A stretch of DNA of 64,000 nt from the NCBI RefSeq assembly GCF_006540305.1, contig NZ_BJOR01000001.1, positions 2,790,001 to 2,854,000 on the forward strand, in the 5' to 3' direction. The stretch comes from Streptomyces sp. 6-11-2. Its GTDB lineage: Bacteria; Actinomycetota; Actinomycetes; Streptomycetales; Streptomycetaceae. This document shows positions 1 through 9,777 of this stretch, piece by piece. The position numbers and the translations under genes were made by a program. The notes under the pieces were generated by a model. That model searched no databases, had not been told where the DNA came from, and saw only the letters and a list, made by a program, of their open reading frames with translations. How positions within the stretch are numbered: the first letter of the stretch is position 1; every line of letters starts with the position of its first letter.

Positions 1-398
<398 letters not shown>

Positions 399-439
399 CT
401 CAAGCAGAATTGCTTCGGCTTCGTGAAGAAGCGGGTGAA

Positions 440-748
440 CTACTTCTCGATGATCGCGAGGACGTCGCGAGCCGAGAGGACGAGGTACTCCTCGTTGTTG
501 TACTTCACCTCGGTGCCGCCGTACTTGCTGTAGAGCACGACGTCGCCGACCTTCACATCGAGCGGAAGACGGTTGCCGTCCTCGAAGCGGCCCGGGCCCA
601 CGGCCAGGACGACGCCCTCCTGGGGCTTCTCCTTGGCGGTGTCCGGGATGACCAGGCCAGAGGCCGTGGTCTGCTCGGCGTCCAGCGGCTGGACCACGAT
701 GCGGTCCTCGAGCGGCTTGATGGCAACCTTGGTGCTGGCGGTCGTCAC
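440..748 (-). CDS. groES: Co-chaperonin GroES
   Basis: A 102-residue heptameric lid protein of the GroEL chaperonin, of normal family length. It shows the [10 protein letters not shown] opening strand, the mobile loop that contacts GroEL (around [15 protein letters not shown], residues 28-42) and the [20 protein letters not shown]-terminal half. It is the first gene of the groES-groEL operon. Two CIRCE inverted repeats about 100-170 bp upstream point to HrcA repression and heat-shock induction. The start ATG at 748 gives the family N-terminus. Confidence 0.98.
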   Translation of the reverse strand: MTTASTKVAIKPLEDRIVVQPLDAEQTTASGLVIPDTAKEKPQEGVVLAVGPGRFEDGNRLPLDVKVGDVVLYSKYGGTEVKYNNEEYLVLSARDVLAIIEK

Positions 749-847
749 GATCCGACCTCCCCCTTCGGAGATCTCACGGGGTTAACTGTCTGAGGTGGCG
801 ACCAGGTCGATCCGTCGTCGCGGGTGCCGGACCTGCCCGTCGCTTTG

Positions 848-874
848 TTGGCACTCTCCAGGGGGGAGTGCCAG
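848..874. promoter_or_regulatory. CIRCE operator 1 (HrcA)
   Basis: TTGGCACTC (848-856), a 9-nt spacer, then GAGTGCCAG (866-874). This matches the CIRCE consensus TTAGCACTC-N9-GAGTGCTAA with few mismatches. It overlaps the expected transcription start of groES, where HrcA would block initiation. Confidence 0.9.
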
Positions 875-879
875 ACCTG

Positions 880-909
880 AGACTATGACCGTCGTTAGCA
901 CTCGGTCAA
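880..909 (-). promoter_or_regulatory. groES-groEL promoter
   Basis: On the minus strand a -35 TTGACC (904-909) is followed after 18 nt by a -10 TAGTCT (880-885). CIRCE 2 overlaps the -35 and spacer region, and CIRCE 1 covers the predicted start near position 873. This is the layout expected for an HrcA-repressed vegetative promoter. Confidence 0.75.
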
Positions 910-921
910 GCGGAGTGCCAA
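895..921. promoter_or_regulatory. CIRCE operator 2 (HrcA)
   Basis: TTAGCACTC (895-903), a 9-nt spacer, then GAGTGCCAA (913-921). The left arm is a perfect consensus half-site. Together with CIRCE 1, 21 nt away, it gives a double operator in front of groES. The rest of the gap between groES and the deacetylase gene (922-1163) holds only a hairpin repeat at 1052-1078. Confidence 0.92.
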
Positions 922-1051
922 TTGCCTCGTGGCGCGTCGGGGGTGGGGTGCGTTTCGGGGAACGTCTGTTCAAGGTGCGGTGGGCCCGTGTGGGCGCCCT
1001 GGGGGCTGCCTCCCCAGACCCCCGATTCGTCCTGGACGGCCTCGTCCTCAA

Positions 1052-1078
1052 GCTCCCCCAAGCTCTTCGAGCAGGGGG
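1052..1078. repeat. Dispersed hairpin repeat, copy 1
   Basis: A 27-bp sequence beginning GCTCCCCCAAGCTC and ending TTCGAGCAGGGGG. It folds as a hairpin (CCCCC/GGGGG and GCTC/GAGC) and occurs identically at 28938-28964 inside a MITE-like element. Here it lies 3' of the deacetylase gene and may act as its terminator. Confidence 0.6.
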
Positions 1079-1163
1079 ACCTCCAGACGGGCTGCTTGAT
1101 GCCGGACTCGGCTGAGAAGCTCAACCCAAGGACAGTCCCGCCCCAGCCCGGAGACGGCCCTGC

Positions 1164-2000
1164 TCAGAGATAGTCCTGCAGCCGGCCCACCGTCAGGCCC
1201 TTCCTCTGGATTCCGCGGAGCAGGCGGGTCGTGCGGTCGCGCAGGGGCGGGCCGTCGAGGTCGTCGTCGTCCGAGGCGACGAGGAGGATGTCGCCGGGAC
1301 GCAGTTCGTGGGGGCCGTGTCTGAAGCGCAGGCCGGTGTCGGTCGTGACGCCGCGCCACAGGGCGACCGCCGAGACCCCGCAGTCGGCGGCGGCGCGCAG
1401 GGTCGTCGTGTCGTACCTGCCGTAGGGCGGGCGGAAGAGGCGGGGGGTGACGCCGAAGCGGGAGCGGATCTTGTCCCGCTGGCCGCAGATCTCGGCACGC
1501 TGGCCCGCGTAGGGCAGGCCGCGCAGCGAGGGGTGGTCCAGGGTGTGGTTCTGGAGGTCCGCGCCCACCGACATCAGGTGCGCGAAGTGCCCGTACCCCG
1601 GTCCGACGACACTGTCCGTGAGGAACATGCTGACCGGCAAGCGCAGTTCACGGACCATGTCGACGAACCGCGGATCCTTCTCCGCGCCGTCGTCGTAGGT
1701 GAGGAAGACGACCGGGTCGGAGGTCGCGACGTGGTCCACGACCTCGGGCAGGCCTGCGGACGGGGTGGCGCCGGCGAGCCGGGGCGGACGGGCCGGCGGC
1801 TTCGGCGGCGCGGCGAGCGGCGCCCTGAGCCCCCAGCGCCGGTAGGCCTGGTCGGCCGTCGGGCTCTGCGACCGTACGCCCTGCGCCGCCTTGCGGCCGA
1901 GCCGCTCGATGGGGTCGACGGACGTGGCACAGCCGGTCAGCAGCGAGGCGGCGAGCAGGGCCACGGCCAGGTGCCGCGGCCGGACGGGCCGCGGTCTCAC
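1164..2000 (-). CDS. Polysaccharide deacetylase-like lipoprotein, motif-5 His absent
   Basis: A 278-residue protein with a lipobox (LLTGC, Cys near residue 24) and one NodB homology domain, so a surface-anchored lipoprotein. Visible motifs are FLTYDDGAEKD (metal Asp), NHTLDH (the metal His pair) and RPPYGRYD. The last motif, LTHF in its neighbour, reads LLVASD here, so the usual catalytic histidine is missing and activity on acetylated wall glycans is doubtful. The GTG start at 2000 overlaps the TGA stop of the upstream paralogue by 4 bp (GTGA), implying translational coupling. It probably arose by tandem duplication. Confidence 0.88.
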   Translation of the reverse strand: MRPRPVRPRHLAVALLAASLLTGCATSVDPIERLGRKAAQGVRSQSPTADQAYRRWGLRAPLAAPPKPPARPPRLAGATPSAGLPEVVDHVATSDPVVFLTYDDGAEKDPRFVDMVRELRLPVSMFLTDSVVGPGYGHFAHLMSVGADLQNHTLDHPSLRGLPYAGQRAEICGQRDKIRSRFGVTPRLFRPPYGRYDTTTLRAAADCGVSAVALWRGVTTDTGLRFRHGPHELRPGDILLVASDDDDLDGPPLRDRTTRLLRGIQRKGLTVGRLQDYL

Positions 2001-2926
2001 AGGTAGTCCTCCAGCCGGGCCACCGCGTACCCGTCGGCCGTGACCTTGTTCAGGAACCGGCGCATGTCGTCGGCCATCGTGCCGTTCCACTCGTTGCGGC
2101 CCCGGAAGTGGGTGAGCACGATGTCGCCGGGCCGCAGCCGCTGGTCGTCCTCGCGGAACTCCCAGTGGTCGACGTAGACCTCCTCGTTCCAGATGGGCGC
2201 GTACTCGATGCCGCAGGACTTGGCGGCGCGCAGGGTGTCCTGGTTGTAGTTGCCGTAGGGCGGGCGGAACATCTTCGGGCGCTTGCCGAACTGCTCCTCC
2301 ATGATGTCCTGCATGCCGCAGATCTCGCGCTTCTGCTCTTCGTAGGACAGGGCAGGCAGGTAACGGTGGTGCAGGGTGTGGTTGTTGAGGGTGACCCCGG
2401 TGCCCTGCATCTTCCAGAAGTAGCCGTAGTCGCCCTTGACGAGGTCGTCGGTGAGGAACGCGGTGTACGGGATCTTCAGGTCCCGCATCATCCGCGGGAA
2501 CTGCGGGTCCTTCTCCGCTCCGTCGTCGATGGTGAGGAAGACGACCTTGTCCTTGGTGGGGACCGTGGTGAAGACGGGGGGCAGGTTCCAGTCCTTCTGG
2601 TGTTTCACCTCGAAACCGGCGCGGGCGGTGGCCTTCGGCTTCGTCGTGGGCGGCTGCGGGGGGATCAGCGGGACGCGCTCCAGACTCCAGCTCTTGGCGG
2701 TGGCCACCCGCTGCGCGTAGGAGGTGTGCAGGCGGTCGGCGAAGGAGCCGGGGGCGTGCGCCTGGGGGTGCTGCTGGCCGGGGGCCGGGCGCACCTGCAC
2801 GTCCGGCTGCGCGCAGCCGGAGGCGAGGGCGGCGACGGCGAGCACCACGAGCCCGCCACGGATCCGGGTCCCGCGACTCGGGACCCTTTCCGGACCCTTT
2901 TTGTCATTTTGTACGACTACCCTCAT
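1997..2926 (-). CDS. Polysaccharide deacetylase lipoprotein
   Basis: A 309-residue protein with a basic N-terminus, a hydrophobic stretch and a lipobox (LASGC, Cys near 38), then a NodB domain. Motifs: FLTIDDGAEKD, NHTLHH, RPPYGNYN and the intact motif-5 histidine in IVLTHFRGR. It is expected to remove acetyl groups from peptidoglycan or another surface glycan outside the membrane. The start ATG at 2926 was chosen because it precedes the signal sequence directly; reading further upstream would enter the divergent methyltransferase gene. It is coupled to the downstream paralogue. Confidence 0.9.
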   Translation of the reverse strand: MRVVVQNDKKGPERVPSRGTRIRGGLVVLAVAALASGCAQPDVQVRPAPGQQHPQAHAPGSFADRLHTSYAQRVATAKSWSLERVPLIPPQPPTTKPKATARAGFEVKHQKDWNLPPVFTTVPTKDKVVFLTIDDGAEKDPQFPRMMRDLKIPYTAFLTDDLVKGDYGYFWKMQGTGVTLNNHTLHHRYLPALSYEEQKREICGMQDIMEEQFGKRPKMFRPPYGNYNQDTLRAAKSCGIEYAPIWNEEVYVDHWEFREDDQRLRPGDIVLTHFRGRNEWNGTMADDMRRFLNKVTADGYAVARLEDYL

Positions 2927-3008
2927 GGCACCGGATCCTCGCAGGCCACCGCCCGGAAGCCGGGGCGACACCGCGGCCGGAGGCACACCGTCCACCGACT
3001 GGCCCACA

Positions 3009-4226
3009 ATGAGCCGGGTGAACGACCACCTCCACGCCTTCGCCTCTCTGCTCACCCCCGAGGGCCGCGCCCTCCTCGACGAAGTGCGCGGCACCCAACC
3101 CGCCGACGAACTCGCGGTCGCCACCCGGCTGCGCCGTGAGCACCCCGCCGAACTGGTGTCGGCGGCGCTCGGCCAGGCCCGGCTGCGGCAGCGGGCGGCC
3201 GCGAAGTTCGGGGCCGAGGACGCGGGGCGGATGTTCTTCACGCCGAACGGGGTGGAGCAGTCGACGCGGGCGAGTGTGGCGGCGTACCGGGCGGGCCGGC
3301 TGCGGGGGTCGGGGGTGGCCTCGGTCGCGGACCTGTGCTGCGGGATCGGCGGCGACGCGATCGCCCTCGCCCGCGCCGGGATCCGGGTCCTGGCCGTGGA
3401 CCGGGACCCGCTGACCGCCGCCGCGGCCCGCGCGAACGCCGAGGCGCTCGGGGTGGCGGACCTGATCGAGGTACGGGAGGCGGACGTCACGGAGGTCGAC
3501 ACGGCCTCGTACGACGCGGTGTTCGTGGATCCGGCCCGCAGAACGGGCGGAGGGAGGGGTGGCGGACGGGCCGCGGGCGGACGCGTCTTCGACCCCGAGG
3601 CGTACTCACCGCCGCTGTCCTGGGCGGTCGGCGCCGCGCTCCGGGCGCCCCGCGCGGCGCTGAAGATCGCCCCCGGCATCCCGCACGAGCTGATCCCGCC
3701 GCAGGCCGAGGCCGAGTGGATCTCCGACGGCGGGGACGTGAAGGAGGCGGTGCTGTGGTTCGGCACCGAGCCGGGCCTCATCCGGGCCACCCTGCTGCCC
3801 GGCCCGCGCACCCTGCGCGGCCGCGGCCTGCCCGACCCCCCGGTCCGCACCCCGGGCCGCTACCTGTACGAGCCCGACGGCGCCGTGATCCGTGCCCACC
3901 TGGTGGCCGAGGCCGCCCGGGAGCTCGACGGCGGCCTGATCGACGCGACCATCGCGTACGTGACCGCCGACGAACTCCGCCCCACCCCGTACGCCACCGC
4001 CTACGAGATCACCGACCGGCTCCCCTTCAACGTCAAGAAGCTGAAGGCCCTGCTGCGGGAGCGCGAGGTGGGCGCGCTGACCGTGAAGAAGCGGGGCTCG
4101 GCGGTCGAGCCGGAGGAACTGCGCAGGAAGGTCCTGCCGAAGCCGCACGGCAGGAACGCGGCGACGGTGTTCCTCACCCGGGTCGCCGGGGCACCCACCA
4201 TGCTGCTCGGCCACCCGGCGGGCTGA
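3009..4226 (+). CDS. SAM-dependent methyltransferase with THUMP-like C-terminus
   Basis: A 405-residue class I methyltransferase. The SAM-binding motif I is VADLCCGIGGDAIALA (about residues 106-121), followed by the acidic VLAVDRDP and a DPARR motif near 173. The C-terminal part (RLPFNVKKLKALLRER, then LTVKKRG) matches the THUMP-like domain found behind such methyltransferases in actinobacteria, which suggests an RNA substrate. The target is unknown. The ATG at 3009 begins MSRVNDHLHAFASLL; an in-frame ATG at 2925 would add a proline-rich stretch and overlap the divergent gene's start. Confidence 0.87.
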   Translation: MSRVNDHLHAFASLLTPEGRALLDEVRGTQPADELAVATRLRREHPAELVSAALGQARLRQRAAAKFGAEDAGRMFFTPNGVEQSTRASVAAYRAGRLRGSGVASVADLCCGIGGDAIALARAGIRVLAVDRDPLTAAAARANAEALGVADLIEVREADVTEVDTASYDAVFVDPARRTGGGRGGGRAAGGRVFDPEAYSPPLSWAVGAALRAPRAALKIAPGIPHELIPPQAEAEWISDGGDVKEAVLWFGTEPGLIRATLLPGPRTLRGRGLPDPPVRTPGRYLYEPDGAVIRAHLVAEAARELDGGLIDATIAYVTADELRPTPYATAYEITDRLPFNVKKLKALLREREVGALTVKKRGSAVEPEELRRKVLPKPHGRNAATVFLTRVAGAPTMLLGHPAG

Positions 4227-4240
4227 CGCCGCTCACCGGC

Positions 4241-5326
4241 TCACCGCAGCGACGTCCACAGTTCGCCCGCGTCCGGTTCCTGCGCCACCACCCGGTTGGG
4301 GTTCCACGGGGCCGTCACCACCGGCATGGTCACCGTCTTCACGTTCTGCGCCGACAGGCCCTTCAGGCTCTCGCCGAGGGTCGTCAGTTCGCCCAGCGAG
4401 TCGAGGCCGGTGTCGGTGGTCAGACTGCCGGTCACCGCGTCGGCGACCCGGTAGAGCCCGGCGGGGTCGTCCAGCAGGCCGGAGCCGGAGATCTCCTCCA
4501 GCAGCGCCTTGACCAGCGTCTGCTGGAGGCCTATGCGGCCCAGGTCGCTGCCGTCACCCACGCCGTACCGGGTGCGGGCCAGGGCCAGGGCCTCGGTGCC
4601 GTTCAGATGGTGGGTGCCGGCCTTCAGGTGCAGATGGCTCTTGTCGTCGTCGATGTCCAGCTCGGTGGTGACGGTGACCCCGCCCATCGCGTCCACCAGC
4701 TTCGCGAAGCCGGCGAAGTCGATCTCGATGTAGTGGTCCATGCGGATGCCGGTGAGCGTCTCGACCGTCTTGACCGCGCACACCGGTCCGCCCACCGAGT
4801 ACGCGCTGTTGAACATGGTGTAGTTCGCCACCGCCGTGGAACCGCCGGACTCCAGCGGGCAGGACGGACGGGTCACCAGCGTGTCGCGCGGGATGCTCAC
4901 CACGGTGGCCGAGGTCCGGCCGGCGTCGATGTGCACGATCATCGCGGTGTCGGAGCGGGCGCCCTCGCTGTCGCCGCCGCCGAGTTCCTCGTTCTGCTCG
5001 CCGCTGCGCGAGTCCGAGCCGAGGACCAGGATGTTGAGGGCCCCCCTGGGCAGGGCGGCCGTGTCGGCCGACGGTCCCGTACGCGACCCGGGCGGGCGGT
5101 CGTCCCCGAGCGCGCTGTTGATGTCGACGCTCCTGATGTTCTGGTTCAGGTGCCAGTACGCGATGCCCGCCGCCGCGACGCCCAGCACCAGGACGCCCGA
5201 CAGGCCGAGGCCCACGGCCTTCAGGACCCGTGACCGCCGGCCGGCCCCTCCGCCCGCGTCCCCGCTGTCGCTGTCGCCCTGTCCGCTGTCATGTCCCCTG
5301 TTGTGTCCCCTCACGGGGAGGAACAT
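4241..5326 (-). CDS. LytR-CpsA-Psr family glycopolymer transferase
   Basis: A 361-residue LCP protein. It has a cytoplasmic tail rich in Gly/Asp/Ser, one membrane helix (about residues 35-60) and an extracellular LCP domain with [31 protein letters not shown] and the [20 protein letters not shown] block. LCP enzymes move undecaprenyl-linked polymers such as teichoic acids onto peptidoglycan; the conserved Arg and Asp residues that bind the lipid pyrophosphate are present. It stands alone and ends convergently with the methyltransferase gene. A GTG start about 5 codons downstream of 5326 is possible. Confidence 0.93.
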   Translation of the reverse strand: MFLPVRGHNRGHDSGQGDSDSGDAGGGAGRRSRVLKAVGLGLSGVLVLGVAAAGIAYWHLNQNIRSVDINSALGDDRPPGSRTGPSADTAALPRGALNILVLGSDSRSGEQNEELGGGDSEGARSDTAMIVHIDAGRTSATVVSIPRDTLVTRPSCPLESGGSTAVANYTMFNSAYSVGGPVCAVKTVETLTGIRMDHYIEIDFAGFAKLVDAMGGVTVTTELDIDDDKSHLHLKAGTHHLNGTEALALARTRYGVGDGSDLGRIGLQQTLVKALLEEISGSGLLDDPAGLYRVADAVTGSLTTDTGLDSLGELTTLGESLKGLSAQNVKTVTMPVVTAPWNPNRVVAQEPDAGELWTSLR

Positions 5327-5420
5327 ACGTCCGACTCATGAGGAGCCGGACAGGGGGAGGCGCCCACGACCGATTTCTTCGGAAAATCTCATCTTCCCCG
5401 AAACTTTCGGCACTTGAGCT

Positions 5421-6449
5421 TCACTTCGCGGGCGCCGCCGTACTGCTGCGCACCACCAGGCTCGTGGCCAGCTCCACCCGGGTCGCCACCGGCGAGTCCT
5501 CCTCGCGCCCGAGGTCCAGCACCAGCTTCGCCGCCGCCTCGGCCATCTCCGTCAGCGGCTGGCGCACGGTCGTCAGCGGCGGCCCGACCCAGCGCGCCAC
5601 CGGCAGGTCGTCGAAGCCGACCACGCTCAGGTCCTCCGGGACGCGCAGGCCCAGTTCGCGCGCCGCCTCGTACACGCCGAGCGCCTGGAGGTCGTTGCCC
5701 GCGAAGACGGCGGTCGGCCGGTCCTCGCGGCGCAGCAGCTTCAGGCCCAGCCGGTAGCCGGCCTCGTGGTGGAAGTCGCCGGTCACGATCAGCGACGGGT
5801 CCACCGGCAGCCCGGCCGTCTCCAGCGCGGCCCGGTAGCCGTCCACCCGGGCCCGGCTGCACATCATCCGGGACGGCCCGCTGATCGCGCCGATCCGGGT
5901 GTGCCCGAGCTCCACCAGGTGCCGGGTGGCGGCCAGCCCGCCCTGCCAGTTGGTGGCGCCGATCGAGGGCACGTCGGCGCCCGGATCGCCGGCCGGGTCC
6001 ATCACCACGAACGGGATGGAACGGCTGGTCAGCAGCGCCCGCTGGGACTCGTCGAGCCCGGACAGCACCAGGACCACGCCGTGCGGCCGGCGGGCGGCGA
6101 CCTGGTCGGCCCAGGTCCGCCCGGGAGTGAGCCGGCCCGCGCTCTCGGAGAGCACGACGCTCAGCCCCGCGTCCCGCGCCACGTTCTCCACGCCCCGGAT
6201 GACCTCCATCGCCCAGGCGCTCTCCAGCTCGTGGAAGACCAGGTCGATCAGCGGCGATCGGGTCGCCTCGGCCCGCCGGCGCCGGTAGCCGTGCGCCCGC
6301 AGGAGCTCCTCGACCCGGGAGCGGGTGGTCGGGGCGACGTCGGCGCGACCGTTGAGAACCTTCGAAACAGTCGGAGCCGACACACCGGCCTCGCGGGCGA
6401 TCTCGGCGAGCGTGGCGGTCTGCGTTCCTGCAGTCTTCGTCGGCTTCAT
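5421..6449 (-). CDS. LacI-family transcriptional repressor
   Basis: A 342-residue regulator. The helix-turn-helix [20 protein letters not shown] is near residues 11-30, followed by the hinge ([15 protein letters not shown]) and a periplasmic-binding-like sugar domain (DLVFHELES to [18 protein letters not shown]). It is divergent from the sugar ABC operon it very likely represses; the shared 150-bp region carries five operator-like repeats. The ATG at 6449 puts the HTH at the N-terminus as usual. The effector is unknown but should be a product of the linked GH3 glycosidase. Confidence 0.93.
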   Translation of the reverse strand: MKPTKTAGTQTATLAEIAREAGVSAPTVSKVLNGRADVAPTTRSRVEELLRAHGYRRRRAEATRSPLIDLVFHELESAWAMEVIRGVENVARDAGLSVVLSESAGRLTPGRTWADQVAARRPHGVVLVLSGLDESQRALLTSRSIPFVVMDPAGDPGADVPSIGATNWQGGLAATRHLVELGHTRIGAISGPSRMMCSRARVDGYRAALETAGLPVDPSLIVTGDFHHEAGYRLGLKLLRREDRPTAVFAGNDLQALGVYEAARELGLRVPEDLSVVGFDDLPVARWVGPPLTTVRQPLTEMAEAAAKLVLDLGREEDSPVATRVELATSLVVRSSTAAPAK

Positions 6450-6477
6450 GGCCGCGATCGTATCTCTGCGAGACCTC

Positions 6478-6506
6478 TTGACGAACCCCCTCGACCGCTT
6501 TAGGTT
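6478..6506 (+). promoter_or_regulatory. Promoter of the sugar ABC operon
   Basis: TTGACG (6478-6483), a 17-nt spacer, and TAGGTT (6501-6506) form a vegetative-type promoter reading toward the binding-protein gene. Transcription would start just upstream of the repeat array at 6510-6589, so a bound repressor would act as a roadblock or block clearance. Confidence 0.55.
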
Positions 6507-6509
6507 CCC

Positions 6510-6589
6510 GGAACATTCGAAGTGCCATACGAAACATTCGGCCACTCGAACAGTTCGGCCAGACGAACATTCGGAACACGACATTCGTG
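6510..6589. promoter_or_regulatory. Array of five LacI-type operator-like repeats
   Basis: Five related sites follow one another: GGAACATTCGA (6510-6520), CGAAACATTCGG (6530-6541), CGAACAGTTCGG (6547-6558), CGAACATTCGG (6564-6574) and CACGACATTCGTG (6577-6589). Each is a CGAA/TTCG-type near-palindrome. They sit between the promoter and the binding-protein start. They are likely to be bound by the divergent LacI protein, although LacI operators are usually single or double. Confidence 0.65.
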
Positions 6590-6603
6590 AGAGGTGCCGT
6601 CAC

Positions 6604-7914
6604 ATGGAGTCCTACAGCAGGCGCTGGTTTCTCGGCGCCGGCGCCACCACCCTCATCTCGGCCACCGGACTCACCGCCTGCGGCTCCGGCAGCGGCTCCG
6701 GCAGCTCGGGCGGCACGATCACGGCGATGGTGTACGGCGACGACGCCGTGAAGGTGCAGACCGCGGCCGTCACCCGGTTCAACGCCTCCGCCGCGGCCAA
6801 GAAGGCGAAGGGCAAGATCAAGCTGGAGAAGGTGCCCGGCTCGGACTACCCGGCCAAGCTGCGCACCGCGATGGGCTCGCCCCACGCCCCGGACGTGTTC
6901 TTCAACTGGGGCGGCGGCTCCATCAAGGCGTACAAGGACGCGGACCAGCTGATCGACCTCACCGACACCATCGAGTCCGACCCGGTCCTCAAGGACGGCT
7001 TCCTGCCCTCCGTGCTCGCGGCCGGGGCGCTCAGCGGACGCAACTTCGGTATCCCGATGCGCGGCATGCAGCCGGTGATGCTCTTCTACAACAAGGCCAT
7101 CTTCGCCGAGCACAAGCTCCAGCCGCCCACCACCTGGGACCAGCTGCTCGACATCAACGCCAAGCTGAAGAAGGCGAAGATCACCCCGTTCGCGCTCGGC
7201 GGCGCCGACATCTGGCCGGAACTGATGTGGCTGGAGTACCTGGTCGACCGCATCGGCGGCCCCGAGGTCTTCGAAAAGATCAAGAACGGCGACTCCTCCG
7301 GCTGGGGCGACCCGGCCGTCCTCAAGGCCGCCGAGACGGTCAAGCAGCTCATCGACGACGGCGCCTTCGGCAAGGGCTTCAGCTCGGTGGCGTACACCAA
7401 CAAGGGCGCGCCGGCGGTCTTCGCCAAGGGCAAGGCGGCCATGCACCTGATGGGCTCGTGGGAGTACTCCACGCAGCTCGGCGAGTTCCCGGACTTCGCC
7501 AAGAAGAGCCTGGGCTGGTGCGCGTTCCCGAAGTACGACGGCGGCGCCGGCGACATCCGCAACGTGGTCGGCAACCCGACCAACTACTGGTCGGTGAACG
7601 CCCGTACGTCCAACAAGGACGCGGCGATCGCCTTCCTGAGGGAGTGCGCCTCCGAGCAGTACGCCAAGGACCTGATCGCCAACGGCGACATCCCGACCAC
7701 GTCCAACGCGGCCAACCTGCTGGACGCCTCCCCCAACCCCGAGTTCGCCAAGTTCCAGTACTCGATGGTGCAGCAGGCCCCCGCCTTCACCCTGAGCTGG
7801 GACCAGGCGGTCGACCCGAACATCTCCACGCCGATGCTCACCGAGATCAACAAGCTGTTCGTGGGCAAGTCGAGCCCGAGCCAGTTCGTCACCGCGCTCC
7901 AGGGGCTGAAGTGA
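6604..7914 (+). CDS. Sugar ABC transporter substrate-binding lipoprotein
   Basis: A 436-residue CUT1-type solute-binding protein. The N-terminus has a twin-arginine-like SRRWFLGAG and a lipobox ending LTAC, then a Ser/Gly linker, so it is an exported, lipid-anchored receptor. The mature part carries the usual fold signatures ([43 protein letters not shown]). It is the first gene of an operon with two permeases and a GH3 glycosidase, which suggests an oligosaccharide such as a beta-glucoside or xyloside. It is preceded by the operator array. The ATG at 6604 directly precedes the signal peptide. Confidence 0.95.
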   Translation: MESYSRRWFLGAGATTLISATGLTACGSGSGSGSSGGTITAMVYGDDAVKVQTAAVTRFNASAAAKKAKGKIKLEKVPGSDYPAKLRTAMGSPHAPDVFFNWGGGSIKAYKDADQLIDLTDTIESDPVLKDGFLPSVLAAGALSGRNFGIPMRGMQPVMLFYNKAIFAEHKLQPPTTWDQLLDINAKLKKAKITPFALGGADIWPELMWLEYLVDRIGGPEVFEKIKNGDSSGWGDPAVLKAAETVKQLIDDGAFGKGFSSVAYTNKGAPAVFAKGKAAMHLMGSWEYSTQLGEFPDFAKKSLGWCAFPKYDGGAGDIRNVVGNPTNYWSVNARTSNKDAAIAFLRECASEQYAKDLIANGDIPTTSNAANLLDASPNPEFAKFQYSMVQQAPAFTLSWDQAVDPNISTPMLTEINKLFVGKSSPSQFVTALQGLK

Positions 7915-8807
7915 GTTCGACGGTCTCCACCGGGACGAAGGGCAGGCCCGGGAAGGGCGTGCGGGCCGGTCGCCCGCACGCCGCCTGGGCCCTGCCCGGC
8001 GTTCTGTTCTTCGCCTTCTTCGCCATCGCCCCGATGGTCCTGGCCTTCTACCTGTCCTTCACCAAGTGGAACGGCCTGGGCGACCCCGAACCGGCGGGCC
8101 TGGCCAACTGGCAGAAACTGTTCGACGACCCGCGCCTGACCCAGTCCATCACGGTGACCGTGCTGCTCACCGTGGTCAGCTGGACCTTCCAGACGGTGGT
8201 CTCGCTGCTGCTGGGCGTCTGGGCGGCGGGCCGCCAGCGCAACCGGGCGGTGCTCTCAGCGATCTTCTTCACGCCGTTCCTGCTGTCCTCGACGGCGATC
8301 GCACTGCTCTTCTACTCCCTGCTCGACCCGAACTTCGGCATCATCCGCGGGGACACGTTCGGCTCGACGTCCGGCGCCTTCCTGGCGATCGTGTTCGTCG
8401 GCGGCTGGCAGTTCATCCCCTTCCACACCCTGATCTACCAGGGCGGGGCACGGCAGATCCCCGAGGTCCTCTACCAGGCCGCGGCCATCGACGGCGCCGG
8501 CCGCTACCGCCAGTTCTTCTCGATCACCCTGCCCCAGCTGCGCAACACGGCGACGACGTCCAGCGTGCTGATGATCGTCGGCTCGCTCACGTACTTCGAG
8601 ACCGTCCTGATCCTGACCCAGGGCGGCCCCGGCACGGACACCGCGATCCTGCCGTACCTGATGTACGAGGCGGGCTTCAAGAGCTACGACTTCGGCTACG
8701 CGAGCGCCATCGCGTCCTTCCTCGTCGTGGCCGCCACCGCGCTGTCGCTGCTGCTGGTCCGGCTGACCGGCTTCGGCGCCATGCGCAGCACCAGGGAAGG
8801 AATGTGA
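7911..8807 (+). CDS. Sugar ABC transporter permease (MalF-like)
   Basis: A 298-residue inner-membrane permease with six predicted helices and the EAA loop [20 protein letters not shown], through which it contacts the transport ATPase. The GTG start at 7911 overlaps the stop of the binding-protein gene (GTGA), indicating coupled translation. It pairs with the next permease to form the channel. No ATPase lies in the operon, so the complex probably borrows a shared one of MsiK type, as is known for Streptomyces CUT1 systems. Confidence 0.95.
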   Translation: MSSTVSTGTKGRPGKGVRAGRPHAAWALPGVLFFAFFAIAPMVLAFYLSFTKWNGLGDPEPAGLANWQKLFDDPRLTQSITVTVLLTVVSWTFQTVVSLLLGVWAAGRQRNRAVLSAIFFTPFLLSSTAIALLFYSLLDPNFGIIRGDTFGSTSGAFLAIVFVGGWQFIPFHTLIYQGGARQIPEVLYQAAAIDGAGRYRQFFSITLPQLRNTATTSSVLMIVGSLTYFETVLILTQGGPGTDTAILPYLMYEAGFKSYDFGYASAIASFLVVAATALSLLLVRLTGFGAMRSTREGM

Positions 8808-8811
8808 CGAA

Positions 8812-9711
8812 GTGTCACACGATACGCTGCCGCGCCGTCCGCTGCGCACCCCCCGGACGCCGGTGACCGCGGCCCCCACGCACCGCCGCCGCCACTGGAC
8901 CAGGCGCCCGAACCCGCTGGCCGGCCTCGGCTCGGTCGTCTGGCTGATCATCGTGATCATCCCGATCTACGCGATGATCTCGACCTCGCTGACCCGGCAG
9001 GACGAGGCCCTGGGCAACGCCCTCGACCCGCCGGAGCACCCGACCCTGGAGAACTACAACACCGTCCTGCACAGCGGCTTCGGCCACCTCCTCGCCAACA
9101 CGGTCACCGTCGCGGCGGCGGTGGTGGCCATCGTCCTCGTCCTGTGCGTCCCGCTCGCCTACGTCGCCGTCCGCACCCGCAGCTTCTGGTCGGGCGCGGC
9201 CTTCCGCATGTTCCTGCTCGGCGTCGCGATCCCCGCCCAGGCGGTCGTCGTCCCGCTCTACCTGATGATCGCCAAGCTGAACCTGTACGACAGCCTGCTC
9301 GCGGTCATCCTGCCGACGGCGGCCTTCGCGATGCCGGTCTCGACGCTCATCCTCACCGGCACCCTGCGGGACATATCCGAGGAGCTGTACGAGGCGATGG
9401 CGCTGGACGGCGCCTCCCCCACGCGGATGCTGTTCCAGCTGGTCATCCCGATGGCCAAGGGCGGCATCAGCACGGTCGTCGTCTACTCCGCCCTCCAGGC
9501 CTGGAACGGCTTCCTCTTCCCGCTGATCTTCACCCAGTCCGACGGCCCGCGCGTGCTGACCCTCGGACTGTTCAACTACGTCAGCGAGTTCGGCGTGAAC
9601 ATCCCCGCACTGCTCGCCTCCGTCGTCCTCTCCGGCATCCCGATCTTCGCCGTCTACCTGGTGGCCCGGCGCGCCCTCGTGGGCGGCCTGATGGGCGTGG
9701 GCGGCAAGTGA
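8812..9711 (+). CDS. Sugar ABC transporter permease (MalG-like)
   Basis: A 299-residue partner permease. A basic N-terminal tail is followed by six helices and the EAA loop YEAMALDGASPTRMLFQLVI. The GTG start at 8812 lies 4 bp after the stop of the first permease. It completes the membrane part of the importer. Confidence 0.95.
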   Translation: MSHDTLPRRPLRTPRTPVTAAPTHRRRHWTRRPNPLAGLGSVVWLIIVIIPIYAMISTSLTRQDEALGNALDPPEHPTLENYNTVLHSGFGHLLANTVTVAAAVVAIVLVLCVPLAYVAVRTRSFWSGAAFRMFLLGVAIPAQAVVVPLYLMIAKLNLYDSLLAVILPTAAFAMPVSTLILTGTLRDISEELYEAMALDGASPTRMLFQLVIPMAKGGISTVVVYSALQAWNGFLFPLIFTQSDGPRVLTLGLFNYVSEFGVNIPALLASVVLSGIPIFAVYLVARRALVGGLMGVGGK

Positions 9712-9777
9712 CCGAGTGACCGGGACCGACCCGCGGCAGCCGAATCCCCCCTCATTGACAGACCCGACAGGAGTTTC

